Of a stretch of DNA of 64,000 bases, positions 37,885 to 47,721 are shown piece after piece. The stretch spans positions 434,001 to 498,000 of the forward strand of contig JAWKXO010000001.1 in the NCBI GenBank assembly GCA_041396985.1, given 5' to 3'. The first letter of the stretch is position 1; the number at the start of each line of letters is the position of its first letter. The position numbers and the translations under genes were made by a program. Origin of the DNA: Emcibacteraceae bacterium (GTDB lineage Bacteria > Pseudomonadota > Alphaproteobacteria > Sphingomonadales > Emcibacteraceae). The notes under the pieces are model-generated. The model worked only from the letters and a program-made list of their open reading frames with translations. It ran no database searches and was not told where the DNA came from.

Positions 37885-39777
37885 CTAAGCTTCAGTTATG
37901 CAAGCATTCTCGTCATCTTTTTCAAGCTCGATAAGTTTTTGCTGCACTTCATCAAGCTGTTGTTGTTTCTGCCACATCTGATAATAAACACCTTCTTTTT
38001 CAAGCAATGTGTTATGATCTCCCCGCTCCACTATTACACCATCATCCAGAACAAGTATCTCATTTACATTGATAATTGTCGAGAGCCGATGGGCTATAAC
38101 GATGGCCGTTCTTTGCTCGGAAATTTGTTCTAGTGATTTTTGAATATCTCGTTCGGTATGGCTGTCCAGTGCGGATGTTGCCTCATCAAGCAGTAATATT
38201 GATGGATTTTTAAGGATCGTTCTGGCGATGGCGACACGCTGCTTTTCGCCTCCCGAAAGCTTAAGTCCGCGCTCACCCACTTCGGTTTCATAGCCATCCG
38301 GTAATTTCATTATGAAGTCATGAATTTTTGCCAGTTTTGCGGCATTGAATATTTCTTCATCACTTGCCTCATGATTACCGTAGGCGATATTATATTTTAT
38401 ACTGTCGTTAAAAAGGACTGTATCCTGCGGCACAACCCCGATTTCCCGTCTCAATGAATATTGCGTGACATTTCGAATATCCTGTCCGTCAATTTTGACC
38501 GCGCCGCTGCTGATATCATAAAAGCGAAATAAAATCCGTGAAATGGTTGATTTTCCGGCACCGCTGGACCCGACAATCGCCGTTGTCGTACCACCTTTTA
38601 CCGTGAACGAGATATCTTTTAAAATGGGCCTGTCTTCATTATATTGAAAACAGACATTTTCAAATTCAATATCCCCCTTACTAACATGCAGGGGAACAGC
38701 ATTTTCGCTGTCCTTTATTTCAGGGTTTTTGGCAATTAACAGAAACATTTTTTCCATATCGACCAGTGCCTGTTTAATTTCACGGTAAACAAAGCCCAGA
38801 AAATTAAGCGGAATATAAATTTGTATCAGCAGCGCATTGATCAACACGAAATCACCTATGGTAAAACGCCCATCTGCAACCCCCTGCGCCCCCATCAGTA
38901 ATACGGCTATCAGCCCCCCTGAAATAATGACGCCCTGCCCTATATTGAGCAAGGTCAGTGAAAGCTGACTTCTGATTGCCGCTTCGGCATATTGCCTGAG
39001 CGAACGGTCATAGCGCTCTGCTTCATGTTCTTCGCTGGTGAAATATTTTACGGTTTCAAAATTGATCAGACTGTCAATGGCCCGGCCATTGGCCCTCGTA
39101 TCCTGCTTATTCATTTCACGGCGGTATTTAAGACGCCATTCAGTCACGGCAATAGTGAAATATATATAACTGCTTAAGCAGATAAACGTGATCAGTGCAT
39201 AAAGATAGCCGAATTTTATCCAGAAAATGCCCGAAATCATTCCAATTTCTATAATGGTCGGGATGATGTTAAAAAGCATGAAGCGAAGCAGAAAATCAAT
39301 TCCTCTTGTCGCTCTTTCGATAACCCTGCTTAATCCTCCGGTTCGACGTTCAAGGTGAAATCTTAAAGATAGAAGATGCAAATGTCGAAAGGTATTCAGG
39401 GCAATATTCCGAAGTGCGTTTTGTCCGACTTTCACAAAAATCGCATCCCTTATTTCACCGAACGCCTGCGTTAAAACCCTTGCCGTGCCATATCCAATAA
39501 TCAAGCCTAGCGGGACAGCGGCAACAACCATTCCCGTTGTCGGTTTCGTATCACCGGAAAGAATGTTGACGGCATCCTTAAATAAAAACGGGACATAAAC
39601 GCCAAGCACTTTAGCCATAACAAGAAAAAACATGGCCAACACAACCCGCATTTTTAGGTCGTTCCTGCCATCAACCCATAAATAACGCCAAAGCTCCCTT
39701 ACGGTGGCTACATGGTTTCCAGCGCTCTCATTGCTTTCAAGTAGATCTTTATTATCGGCTGTTTCATCACTTGCCAT
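37885..39777 (-). CDS. Atm1/HMT1-type ABC exporter (permease fused to ATPase)
   Basis: Inner-membrane half-transporter related to mitochondrial Atm1 and bacterial glutathione-conjugate exporters, likely exporting glutathione-derived or metal-thiol compounds (inference from the family). 630 residues with six helices in residues 45-335. The Atm1 hallmark NFETVKYF is near 239-246. The ATPase domain has Walker A GSSGAGKST (403-411), the signature LSGGEKQRVAIAR and Walker B ILLLDEATSALD. It lies upstream of psd with a 51-base gap, same direction. Confidence 0.92.
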   Translation of the reverse strand: MASDETADNKDLLESNESAGNHVATVRELWRYLWVDGRNDLKMRVVLAMFFLVMAKVLGVYVPFLFKDAVNILSGDTKPTTGMVVAAVPLGLIIGYGTARVLTQAFGEIRDAIFVKVGQNALRNIALNTFRHLHLLSLRFHLERRTGGLSRVIERATRGIDFLLRFMLFNIIPTIIEIGMISGIFWIKFGYLYALITFICLSSYIYFTIAVTEWRLKYRREMNKQDTRANGRAIDSLINFETVKYFTSEEHEAERYDRSLRQYAEAAIRSQLSLTLLNIGQGVIISGGLIAVLLMGAQGVADGRFTIGDFVLINALLIQIYIPLNFLGFVYREIKQALVDMEKMFLLIAKNPEIKDSENAVPLHVSKGDIEFENVCFQYNEDRPILKDISFTVKGGTTTAIVGSSGAGKSTISRILFRFYDISSGAVKIDGQDIRNVTQYSLRREIGVVPQDTVLFNDSIKYNIAYGNHEASDEEIFNAAKLAKIHDFIMKLPDGYETEVGERGLKLSGGEKQRVAIARTILKNPSILLLDEATSALDSHTERDIQKSLEQISEQRTAIVIAHRLSTIINVNEILVLDDGVIVERGDHNTLLEKEGVYYQMWQKQQQLDEVQQKLIELEKDDENACITEA

Positions 39778-39977
39778 CAGGATTGTCCTTACGGGAATTT
39801 ATAGAATTTAATTAAATTAAAAAATAAATAGCCACTTTTTAAAACCCAAAGCGGCCTGATTTACATAATATTAATATCAATTTCATACTATCAGAAATAT
39901 GGGATAGTAACTTATTTAATTTGCTTTTCTGAAAATTCAATATCCGACTAATAAATCAAGGGTTTTGTGCAAACGGC

Positions 39978-40415
39978 ATGGAAAAAATAGAACAGTTTAA
40001 AACATCATTCGTTTCTAATCAGACAGACTATGAAGCTTTGCTTCCGCTCCATTACAAATTTACTTATGGCGCGATCCCCTTTGCCTGTGAAATTTTAAAA
40101 GACGCTTCAGGGAATTCATATATACTTCACTTGGATGCAGATTTAGGAATTCTTCCTTACAGTGCTGAAAACAAATTGCACCGTTCACAAATATTAAAGG
40201 AACTAGGACCTTTAATAGTACGCGGTATCATAACCATTGACCACCACTGCCGGTGCCGTATGCCCTTAAAAACTCATTTGGGTCAAGAAATCAGTGCCAA
40301 AATAATTATGGAGGCTATCCTTTATACTCTTCTCGATACGAGAAAAATATTTGCTGAGATAAAAACTGCGGTCGGCAAAACTCAGAATGATTACGTCAGC
40401 AGGAAAATTGCCTGA
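39978..40415 (+). CDS. Hypothetical protein (145 aa)
   Basis: Not recognised. Soluble, no signal peptide or membrane helix. The middle has a His/Cys-rich patch (TIDHHCRCRMPLKTH, near residues 94-108), which could bind metal but could equally be chance. It stands alone on the plus strand between two minus-strand genes and its stop lies two bases before the stop of the convergent LysM gene. I see no clear ribosome site before the ATG, so the start is uncertain. Confidence 0.5.
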   Translation: MEKIEQFKTSFVSNQTDYEALLPLHYKFTYGAIPFACEILKDASGNSYILHLDADLGILPYSAENKLHRSQILKELGPLIVRGIITIDHHCRCRMPLKTHLGQEISAKIIMEAILYTLLDTRKIFAEIKTAVGKTQNDYVSRKIA

Positions 40416-40417
40416 AT

Positions 40418-41467
40418 TTATTGTAACAGCTCAAGTGGCAGGTTTAATTTTTGACCGGGATAAATCAGATTTGGATCCCCTATGATATCCATGTTGGCCC
40501 CAAAAATAACCGTATATTGATATCCTGAGCCATAAAGCTTTCTGGCAATATGCCACAGACTGTTGCCCGGTTTTACGATCACATCGCCTGTCGCCCTGTC
40601 CTTGTCAATTGCAATATAAGGATTGAATGGCTGTGAAATCCTGACCTCCACATTGCCGTCCAGAAGAAGCTGGTCAAGTCTTATCACGTGCTCCTGGGGC
40701 GCCAATTTTTTATCAATTTCAAATTTCCAGGTTCCCTCTTCACCTGATGTGACATCGCCCATAAATTCATTATCAAGATATATTCTGATCGTTGCCCCGG
40801 CTTCAGCACTTCCATTGACAACAGTTATGCCATTGTCAGTATAGTCAAGCGCATCAAGAGACAGTCCCTTGGTTGCTGAAGCAAGATTAACATTTTTCGG
40901 TTTTTGTAAAACCCTGCTCGGTCCATTTCCACTACGAGGGCTTAAAATTGCAACCACACCATCAGTATCATCGCTGTTAAAGTCAACATCCCCTCTTTCA
41001 GGAACAGCCACAATGACAATATCACTTGATGCAATTTCAAACCCGCTCTGGGTTTTTGAAACGATGCTCAGCTCAGTCGGGCCGATTGGTAATGGCTCAT
41101 CGAAAAGCAAAACCCATTCACCGTTTCTGTCCGTAATGGCTGACCCTATTGGCTTTTCTTTTGCATAAATGATCACGTCACTATTTGGCTCGGCGCGACC
41201 GGCGATAACACCGGTACCATTTCGACTGATACGAACGACATCAAAACTGGGAACTATTGTTTCTGCCACAGGGACGGCAGGTGCCTGAACATTTGTACTT
41301 TCCGTCACCTCATTGATGGTTGCCGTTGTAAAATCGGTTTCAGCACCATCATCAGCAAGAAATATTACCCAGATCACTGCACCAATTGCTACGATGGCTA
41401 ACAGTGACAGGCTAAATTTTAACCCAGACCCCCGATTATTATTTTGATGATTTAAATAGTCGCTCAA
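40418..41467 (-). CDS. LysM domain protein with Ig-like region, membrane anchored
   Basis: Cell-envelope protein expected to bind peptidoglycan in the periplasm. 349 residues. One membrane helix at about 17-36 anchors it with the rest outside. Two beta-rich Ig-like segments follow (RISRNGTGVIAGRAEPNSDV and TVVNGSAEAGATIRIYLDNE). The C-terminal 50 residues are a LysM domain (VKPGNSLWHIARKLYGSGYQ ... YPGQKLNLP). The layout matches the YgaU/LysM proteins widespread in alphaproteobacteria. Exact role unknown. Confidence 0.85.
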   Translation of the reverse strand: MSDYLNHQNNNRGSGLKFSLSLLAIVAIGAVIWVIFLADDGAETDFTTATINEVTESTNVQAPAVPVAETIVPSFDVVRISRNGTGVIAGRAEPNSDVIIYAKEKPIGSAITDRNGEWVLLFDEPLPIGPTELSIVSKTQSGFEIASSDIVIVAVPERGDVDFNSDDTDGVVAILSPRSGNGPSRVLQKPKNVNLASATKGLSLDALDYTDNGITVVNGSAEAGATIRIYLDNEFMGDVTSGEEGTWKFEIDKKLAPQEHVIRLDQLLLDGNVEVRISQPFNPYIAIDKDRATGDVIVKPGNSLWHIARKLYGSGYQYTVIFGANMDIIGDPNLIYPGQKLNLPLELLQ

Positions 41468-41684
41468 TTTTCTTTTCCAGCTTCACAAAAATGAAGCAAT
41501 TCACCTTTAACTATAACACTTATATAGTCTAAGACCATATAATTACCAGTGTGTTTTTTGCTAATTCAAATATTCCGTAAAATATAACCCTCACAAAAAT
41601 GTTTTTAAAAATAAAATTTGTCAAATATGTGGCTAACAAATAAGATTCAAAAAAATATGGATTATTAATTTATAAGATTTTCTG

Positions 41685-42269
41685 ATGAACAAAATTAAAT
41701 CATTATGCGTTTATTGCGGTTCACGCCCGGGCAATAACGAAAATTTCCGACTTCTAGCCAGAAAGATGGGGGAAATTATGAGTAACAATCAAATTGAACT
41801 TATTTATGGTGGCGGCAATGTCGGCCTTATGGGCATTATCGCAACGTCAGTGATGGACAGTGGCGGCCGGGTCCATGGAATCATCCCGGGTCACCTTGAC
41901 AAATCTGAAGTTGCCCACCCAAATCTGACCAAACTTACGATTGTTGATAATATGCATCAAAGGAAAAGACTGATGTTTGATCATTCCGATGCCTTTCTAG
42001 TTTTACCTGGCAGCATCGGTACACTGGATGAAACGATAGAGGTCATAACATGGAAACAACTGAAACTGCATGATAAGCCCATTATCCTGCTTAACTCGGA
42101 AAATTACTGGAATCCATTTATGGACCTCCTCAGAAATATCATGAATTATGAATTTACCATGAAAGAAACATTGGACTTATTCAATGTCGTAAATTCTCCG
42201 GATGAAGTGTTGCCTCTGCTAGAATCCTTGCCGGAGCCTAAAATTGACCCGAAAAATACCCTGTTTTAA
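41685..42269 (+). CDS. LOG family protein (TIGR00730 type Rossmann fold)
   Basis: Family members hydrolyse nucleoside 5'-monophosphates at the glycosidic bond (cytokinin-activating LONELY GUY enzymes and bacterial homologues). 194 residues. It has CVYCGSRPG at the N terminus, IYGGGNVGLMG, and the active-site motif as LPGSIGTLDETIEVITWKQL. The usual PGGxGTxxE reads PGSIGTLDE, with Ser for the second Gly; the catalytic Glu is kept, and the Arg of the preceding MHQRKRLM stretch is kept. The physiological substrate in bacteria is unsettled. It lies upstream of icd in the same direction with a 119-base gap. Confidence 0.88.
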   Translation: MNKIKSLCVYCGSRPGNNENFRLLARKMGEIMSNNQIELIYGGGNVGLMGIIATSVMDSGGRVHGIIPGHLDKSEVAHPNLTKLTIVDNMHQRKRLMFDHSDAFLVLPGSIGTLDETIEVITWKQLKLHDKPIILLNSENYWNPFMDLLRNIMNYEFTMKETLDLFNVVNSPDEVLPLLESLPEPKIDPKNTLF

Positions 42270-42348
42270 TCAAAAAATGCATTTCAGGTCTTCCATGTTA
42301 CGCCCGCTAGTGGTAGGTTTCGCGCAATAAACGGGAATATTTTTAACC

Positions 42349-42363
42349 GCCGCAGACTGCGGC
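42349..42363. promoter_or_regulatory. 15-bp palindrome before icd
   Basis: GCCGCAG A CTGCGGC is a perfect palindrome with a single central base, 25 bases before the icd ATG. A one-base loop is too tight for a good hairpin, so a protein-binding site is more likely, although a GC-rich leader structure is also possible. Confidence 0.3.
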
Positions 42364-42388
42364 AATTATCAAAACAAAAAGGAACAAC

Positions 42389-43603
42389 ATGGCAAAAATT
42401 AAAGTAGATAATCCCGTCGTCGAACTTGACGGCGATGAAATGACACGCATCATTTGGGCCTGGATCAAGGAGCGTCTTATTCATCCTTATCTCGATATTG
42501 ATCTTCACTATTATGATCTCAGCATTCAAAGCCGGGATGAGACAAATGACCAGATCACCATTGATAGTGCTCATGCGATTTTAGAACATGGTGTTGGCGT
42601 AAAATGCGCGACCATTACGCCTGATGAAGAACGCGTAAAAGAATTCGGATTAAAGAAAATGTGGCGTTCACCAAATGGGACAATCCGCAACATTCTTGGT
42701 GGAACCGTGTTTCGCAGCCCAATAATCTGTTCAAATGTTCCGCGTCTGGTTCCAGGATGGACCGACCCGATAGTGATCGGACGTCATGCATTTGGTGACC
42801 AATACCGCGCAACTGATTTTAAAATTCCAGGTGCTGGTAAGCTTACTATTAAGTTTGAGCCAAAAGATGGTGGCGATGTTATCGAACACGAAGTATATAA
42901 TTTCGAAAGCAGCGGCGTTGCCATGGGAATGTATAATCTTGATGACAGCATTCGTGATTTTGCCCGCGCCAGCATGAATTACGGCTTGAATGTTGGATGG
43001 CCTGTTTATCTTTCAACGAAAAACACTATCCTCAAAGCTTATGATGGACGATTTAAGGATTTGTTTGAAGACGTTTACCAAAATGAATTTGCTGATAAAT
43101 TTAAAGCGGCAGGCATTACTTATGAACACCGTCTGATTGACGATATGGTCGCCTGCGCCATGAAATGGAACGGTAAATTTGTCTGGGCCTGTAAAAACTA
43201 CGACGGCGATGTCCAGTCGGATACTGTGGCACAGGGCTTTGGATCCCTTGGACTTATGTCATCAATTCTGATGACACCGAACGGCAAGGTCGTTGAATCG
43301 GAAGCCGCACATGGTACAGTAACACGCCATTACCGTCTGCATCAGCGTGGCGAAGAAACATCAACAAATCCGATTGCGTCAATCTATGCATGGACCGGCG
43401 GATTACGCCACCGCGGCGAACTTGACAGCAATCAGAAGCTGATAAATTTCGCCAATGCGCTGGATAAAGTATGCGTTAAAACTGTGGAACAGGGCGACAT
43501 GACAAAAGACCTCGCCCTGCTGGTCGGACCAGAGCAAAACTGGCTGACCTCAAAACAGTTTTTTGATAAAATTGATGAAAATCTTCAAAAAGAAATGGGC
43601 TAA
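42389..43603 (+). CDS. icd: NADP-dependent isocitrate dehydrogenase
   Basis: Oxidises isocitrate to 2-oxoglutarate with NADP in the citric acid cycle. 404 residues of the dimeric, eukaryote-like subfamily usual in alphaproteobacteria. It starts KIKVDNPVVELDGDEMTRIIW, has the substrate loop SPNGTIRNILGGTVFR with the phosphate-binding Ser/Asn/Arg residues, the metal-binding DDMVACAMKWNG, and the NADP-binding EAAHGTVTRHYR. 2-oxoglutarate made here is also the signal sensed by GlnB. It ends at a strong hairpin. Confidence 0.97.
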   Translation: MAKIKVDNPVVELDGDEMTRIIWAWIKERLIHPYLDIDLHYYDLSIQSRDETNDQITIDSAHAILEHGVGVKCATITPDEERVKEFGLKKMWRSPNGTIRNILGGTVFRSPIICSNVPRLVPGWTDPIVIGRHAFGDQYRATDFKIPGAGKLTIKFEPKDGGDVIEHEVYNFESSGVAMGMYNLDDSIRDFARASMNYGLNVGWPVYLSTKNTILKAYDGRFKDLFEDVYQNEFADKFKAAGITYEHRLIDDMVACAMKWNGKFVWACKNYDGDVQSDTVAQGFGSLGLMSSILMTPNGKVVESEAAHGTVTRHYRLHQRGEETSTNPIASIYAWTGGLRHRGELDSNQKLINFANALDKVCVKTVEQGDMTKDLALLVGPEQNWLTSKQFFDKIDENLQKEMG

Positions 43604-43624
43604 ATTAGCTTTAATCGAAAAAGT

Positions 43625-43653
43625 AAAAAGCGGACCATGTGTCCGCTTTTTTT
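43625..43653. terminator. Bidirectional terminator between icd and the K+ channel gene
   Basis: Stem AAAAAGCGGAC / GTCCGCTTTTT with a 5-base loop and T/A runs on both sides. It lies 22 bases after the icd stop and ends right at the stop of the convergent channel gene, so it can serve both. Confidence 0.85.
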
Positions 43654-43654
43654 A

Positions 43655-44848
43655 TCACCGCAATTCTTCTACTTTTGCCTGACCAAAGTCTTCTTTGGCG
43701 TCACCACGAACATAGGTTTCTTCTATTCTATCTTTAAGGCTCGGATAATGATCCAGCAAGTGATGAAAGTCTGTTGCATCAAGGACCAGAAGCTGCGTTT
43801 TTGAGGTTGCCACATAATTGGCACGAAAAGTCGTCCTTTCCATTAATGATTTTGCACCAAAAAAGGCTCCCTTTTTCAGATGAAATTCCCCTTCTTCATC
43901 CCTTCTTCTTATATCTCCTGAAACCACTAAGAATAATCTGTCTGCGTCTTCGCCTTCATAAGCAACAAGGCGCCCGCTTTCAACCACTTGTGATCTCAAT
44001 CTTTTGGCAATTGTATTGATCAGATTGGCATCAAGCCCGTTAAATAATGGAACATTGGCCACCAGCCCCCAACGGACAACAAAATCCCGTCGATGAATTT
44101 CATTGGCAAAACCGGATGCCACAATACCAATTGGAAGTGCATAGACACCAACCCCGAGCACCATAACAATTGCCCCAAATATTTTTCCCATTGTGGTGAT
44201 TGGCACAACATCGCCATACCCTATCGTCGTCAGCGTTGCGAAAGCCCACCACATCGCACTGGGAATATTGCCAAACGCCTGTGGTTGCACGGCATGTTCC
44301 AGATAATACATGACACTTGATGCAAATAAAGCCAGACCCAGCATAATTATTAAGGTCGCAATAAGCGCCCTTCTTTCTTCATAAAAAACGCTCGCCAGGG
44401 AACTAAGCGCCGGCGAATAGCGCATTAATTTAAACAGTCTTAAAAATCTGAAAACTCGTAAGAAACGCAGATCAAGGCCAACAAAGGAAAACATTATTGT
44501 CGGCGCAATTGCAATAAAATCAATCACCATTAATGGTGACAGCATAAATTGCAGTCTGAATTTATTTTTACCATGCATTTCGGGATGCGGTCGATATTCT
44601 ACGGACGTCCAAATACGAAGACAATATTCAATAATAAAAACGGTAAGGGAGAATATTTCAAAAATTACGAACTGCTTATCATAATCCATATCAATGGATT
44701 TAACGGTTTGGAGAGCAACAGCACAGACATTCAGCAAAATCAAGCCGATCATGAAACCATCAAAAAAGCGCCCGATCCGGTGACCACTCCCACCAATTTC
44801 AATTATTTCAAATATTTTCCTTCTTAAACTCGTCTCGCTTGCTGACAT
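43655..44848 (-). CDS. Voltage-gated potassium channel with a cyclic-nucleotide-binding-like domain
   Basis: Six-helix ion channel of the inner membrane. 397 residues. The S4 voltage sensor has a positive residue every third position (R128, R131, R134, R137, K140, R143). The pore loop has the K+ filter TTIGYGD (207-213). A cNMP-binding-like domain fills about 270-385. Its phosphate cassette reads FGAKSLMERTTFRAN, where the usual FGE has Ala in place of the ribose-binding Glu, so cAMP binding is doubtful. Closest in layout to MloK1-type bacterial channels. It is transcribed after alaS with ten bases between. Confidence 0.92.
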   Translation of the reverse strand: MSASETSLRRKIFEIIEIGGSGHRIGRFFDGFMIGLILLNVCAVALQTVKSIDMDYDKQFVIFEIFSLTVFIIEYCLRIWTSVEYRPHPEMHGKNKFRLQFMLSPLMVIDFIAIAPTIMFSFVGLDLRFLRVFRFLRLFKLMRYSPALSSLASVFYEERRALIATLIIMLGLALFASSVMYYLEHAVQPQAFGNIPSAMWWAFATLTTIGYGDVVPITTMGKIFGAIVMVLGVGVYALPIGIVASGFANEIHRRDFVVRWGLVANVPLFNGLDANLINTIAKRLRSQVVESGRLVAYEGEDADRLFLVVSGDIRRRDEEGEFHLKKGAFFGAKSLMERTTFRANYVATSKTQLLVLDATDFHHLLDHYPSLKDRIEETYVRGDAKEDFGQAKVEELR

Positions 44849-44858
44849 TTTCGTCCCA

Positions 44859-47504
44859 TCAGGATAAGTGTTCCTCTATCGCTTTTAGTGCTTCTTGTGC
44901 TTTTGAGCCGTCAGGACCGCCAGCCTGCGCCATATCCTGACGGCCGCCACCACCGCTACCCCCCACGGCCCCTGCCCCAATTCGCACCAGGTCTACGGCA
45001 CTGATTTTTGTTGTCAGATCATCAGTGACAGCTGTCAATACGGCAGCCTTTCCATCATTAACGGCAATAAAGGCTATAACACCGGAGCCAATCCTTTTTT
45101 TCGCGTCATCGGCCAGACCGCGAAGTTCTTTTGCCGGTATTCCATCCAGAACCCTGCCAATAAACTTAATACCGCCTATATCTTTTATTTCATCTTCTTT
45201 GGTTGACGCCCCCCCACCAAGAGCCACTTTTTTCTGCAGATCCGCAATTTCCTTTTCCATGGCTTTACGTTCACTGATCAGACTTGCCAATCGGGTTGGC
45301 AGCTCATTTACAGGTGCTTTAATGGCTGAGGCCGCTTCGATCAGATAATTTTCCTGCTCCGCAGAATATTGCCAGGCCGCATTCCCTGTCAGCACTTCAA
45401 GACGGCGAACACCCGATGAGACCGCACTTTCCGATATAATCTTGAAATAACCGATATCACCTGTTCGTTTCACATGAGTTCCACCACAAAGCTCCACCGA
45501 ATAATCATTCCCGTTATCTGCCTTGCCCATGGCGACAACGCGCACTTCATCACCATATTTCTCACCAAATAAAGCCATGGCACCAGCCTTTATTGCTTCA
45601 TCCGGTGTCATTAATCTGGTGGTTACTTCACTATTCTGACGGATAATCCTGTTTACCTCTGCTTCTATGCTGCCTAATTCATTGTGGCTAAGTGCTTTGG
45701 CATGACTAATATCGAAACGCATTTTATCAGCACTCACCAGTGATCCTTTTTGGGTCAGCTGCTCACCAAACTGATTACGAAGTGCCGCATGCAAAATATG
45801 GGTAACTGAATGGTTGGCCCTGATCTTGTTACGGTTCTCAACATCGACCGTCATTTCAACCACATCGCCAACAGAAATATTCCCTTTAGTAACTGTGCCG
45901 ATATGAACATGAAGAACACCAAGTTTTTTCTGAGTGTCGGTAATTTTTACCTCTGCCCCTTTTGAGGTTACAAAGGTTCCGATATCACCCACCTGACCGC
46001 CTGACTCCGCGTAAAAAGGTGTCTGGTTGGTCAGTATGGATACCTTATCCCCCTGCTTGGCTTTGTCCACGACTGTATCATCAACGACGATCTGACTGAT
46101 AATCCCTTCAGCATGGGTCGTACTGTAACCGACAAATTCACTGGCCCCAAGCTTCTCCTGCGCTTCAAACCATACTGTTTCTGTTGCACTTGAGCCTGAG
46201 CCTTTCCATGCGGCTCTGGCTTCTGCTTTTTGTTTTTTCATGGCTTCATTAAAACCATTCTCATCAACCGTAAGCCCTTTAATCCGTAATGCGTCCTGTG
46301 TCAGATCAAGCGGGAAGCCATACGTATCATAAAGTTTAAAGGCAACGGCACCATCCAACACCCCATTCTTGCCAATAGTTGCCACCTCTTCATCCAGCAG
46401 GCGAAGACCACGATCCAATGTTTTACGGAACCGCTTTTCTTCGAGCAGAAGGGTTTCAGCAACAAGTGCCTCCGCCCTTGCCAATTCCGGAAATGCCTGT
46501 CCCATTTCACCGACCAGTGCCGGAACCAGTTTATGCATCAATGGTTCAGTACATCCAATCATCTGGGCATGACGCATAGCTCTTCTCATAATTCTCCGGA
46601 GAACATAGCCACGCCCTTCATTGGATGGAAGGACACCGTCAGCAATCAAAAATGATGTCGATCTGAGATGATCCGCAATCACCCTGTGTGAGGTATTATG
46701 ATCACCATATGGCTCAACACCACTGCAGGAAGCCGATGCCTCAATAAGCTTTTTAAAAAGATCAATTTCATAATTGTCATGAACTCCCTGCAATACGGCC
46801 GCAATGCGCTCCAGCCCCATACCCGTATCAATGGCTGGCTTTGGCAGATTAATTCTGTCCCCATTTTCAAGCTGTTCAAACTGCATAAAAACCAGGTTCC
46901 AGATTTCCACGAACCGGTCACCATCTTCTTCAGCGCTACCGGGAGGACCACCCCATATTTTCTCGCCATGATCAAAAAATATTTCTGAACAGGGGCCACA
47001 CGGTCCAGTTGGTCCCATAGACCAGAAGTTATCCGAAGTGGCAATGCGGATTATTTTTTCTTCCGGCAGTCCACTGATTTTTTTCCAGAGATCAAAGGCG
47101 ACATCATCATCATGAAACACGGTGACCAGTAATCTGGCCTTATCAATTCCATATGTTTTAGTCAGCAATTCCCAGGCATAATAAATGGCGTTTTCCTTAA
47201 AATATTCACCAAAGGAAAAATTACCGAGCATTTCAAAAAATGTGTGATGCCTTGCTGTATACCCCACATTATCAAGGTCATTATGCTTGCCACCGGCACG
47301 GACACATTTCTGGCTTGATGCCGCCCTTTGATAAGGGCGTGTTTCCATACCTGTAAAAACATTTTTAAAGGGAACCATACCGGCATTTACGAACATCAAA
47401 GTCGGATCATTATCTGGCACCAATGGGCTGCTTGGAACAACCTCATGATCTGCATTTTTAAAATAGTTCAAAAAAGCGTTTCTTATTTCATTGGTACTCT
47501 TCAT
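44859..47504 (-). CDS. alaS: Alanyl-tRNA synthetase
   Basis: Charges tRNA-Ala and edits mischarged Ser/Gly. 881 residues from the chosen start MKSTNEIRNAFLNYF, which matches the family; an ATG eight codons further up has no ribosome site. The class II catalytic core has FVNAGMVPFKNVF and GMGLERIAAVLQG. The editing domain shows the HxxxH zinc site NHSVTHILHAALR and the later CGGTHV. The C-terminal C-Ala region ends with a glycine-rich segment (GGSGGGGRQDMAQAGG). Confidence 0.97.
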   Translation of the reverse strand: MKSTNEIRNAFLNYFKNADHEVVPSSPLVPDNDPTLMFVNAGMVPFKNVFTGMETRPYQRAASSQKCVRAGGKHNDLDNVGYTARHHTFFEMLGNFSFGEYFKENAIYYAWELLTKTYGIDKARLLVTVFHDDDVAFDLWKKISGLPEEKIIRIATSDNFWSMGPTGPCGPCSEIFFDHGEKIWGGPPGSAEEDGDRFVEIWNLVFMQFEQLENGDRINLPKPAIDTGMGLERIAAVLQGVHDNYEIDLFKKLIEASASCSGVEPYGDHNTSHRVIADHLRSTSFLIADGVLPSNEGRGYVLRRIMRRAMRHAQMIGCTEPLMHKLVPALVGEMGQAFPELARAEALVAETLLLEEKRFRKTLDRGLRLLDEEVATIGKNGVLDGAVAFKLYDTYGFPLDLTQDALRIKGLTVDENGFNEAMKKQKAEARAAWKGSGSSATETVWFEAQEKLGASEFVGYSTTHAEGIISQIVVDDTVVDKAKQGDKVSILTNQTPFYAESGGQVGDIGTFVTSKGAEVKITDTQKKLGVLHVHIGTVTKGNISVGDVVEMTVDVENRNKIRANHSVTHILHAALRNQFGEQLTQKGSLVSADKMRFDISHAKALSHNELGSIEAEVNRIIRQNSEVTTRLMTPDEAIKAGAMALFGEKYGDEVRVVAMGKADNGNDYSVELCGGTHVKRTGDIGYFKIISESAVSSGVRRLEVLTGNAAWQYSAEQENYLIEAASAIKAPVNELPTRLASLISERKAMEKEIADLQKKVALGGGASTKEDEIKDIGGIKFIGRVLDGIPAKELRGLADDAKKRIGSGVIAFIAVNDGKAAVLTAVTDDLTTKISAVDLVRIGAGAVGGSGGGGRQDMAQAGGPDGSKAQEALKAIEEHLS

Positions 47505-47721
47505 TTTATGTCCACTTACCTTCTTCATTCAATCTAACTGACTTTATTTTTTATCCCATATTGTCAGCTTCTTTTCAAAGCCTTTTATAACAGCCCTTAA
47601 ATCAAGTCCATAGATGAACTTGAGCCAATCAAAAATAATACCTAAATTAAGCCTGTTAATACGCTTGAATGATGTTATTTTCTCTATTACTCATAAAGAG
47701 AGATAAGATAAAGGATACAAA

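Noticed and set aside
41685..42269. LOG protein as an inactive variant because PGG reads PGS
   Set aside because: The Arg, Thr and Glu of the active site are kept and small residues can occupy that position, so loss of activity is not supported.
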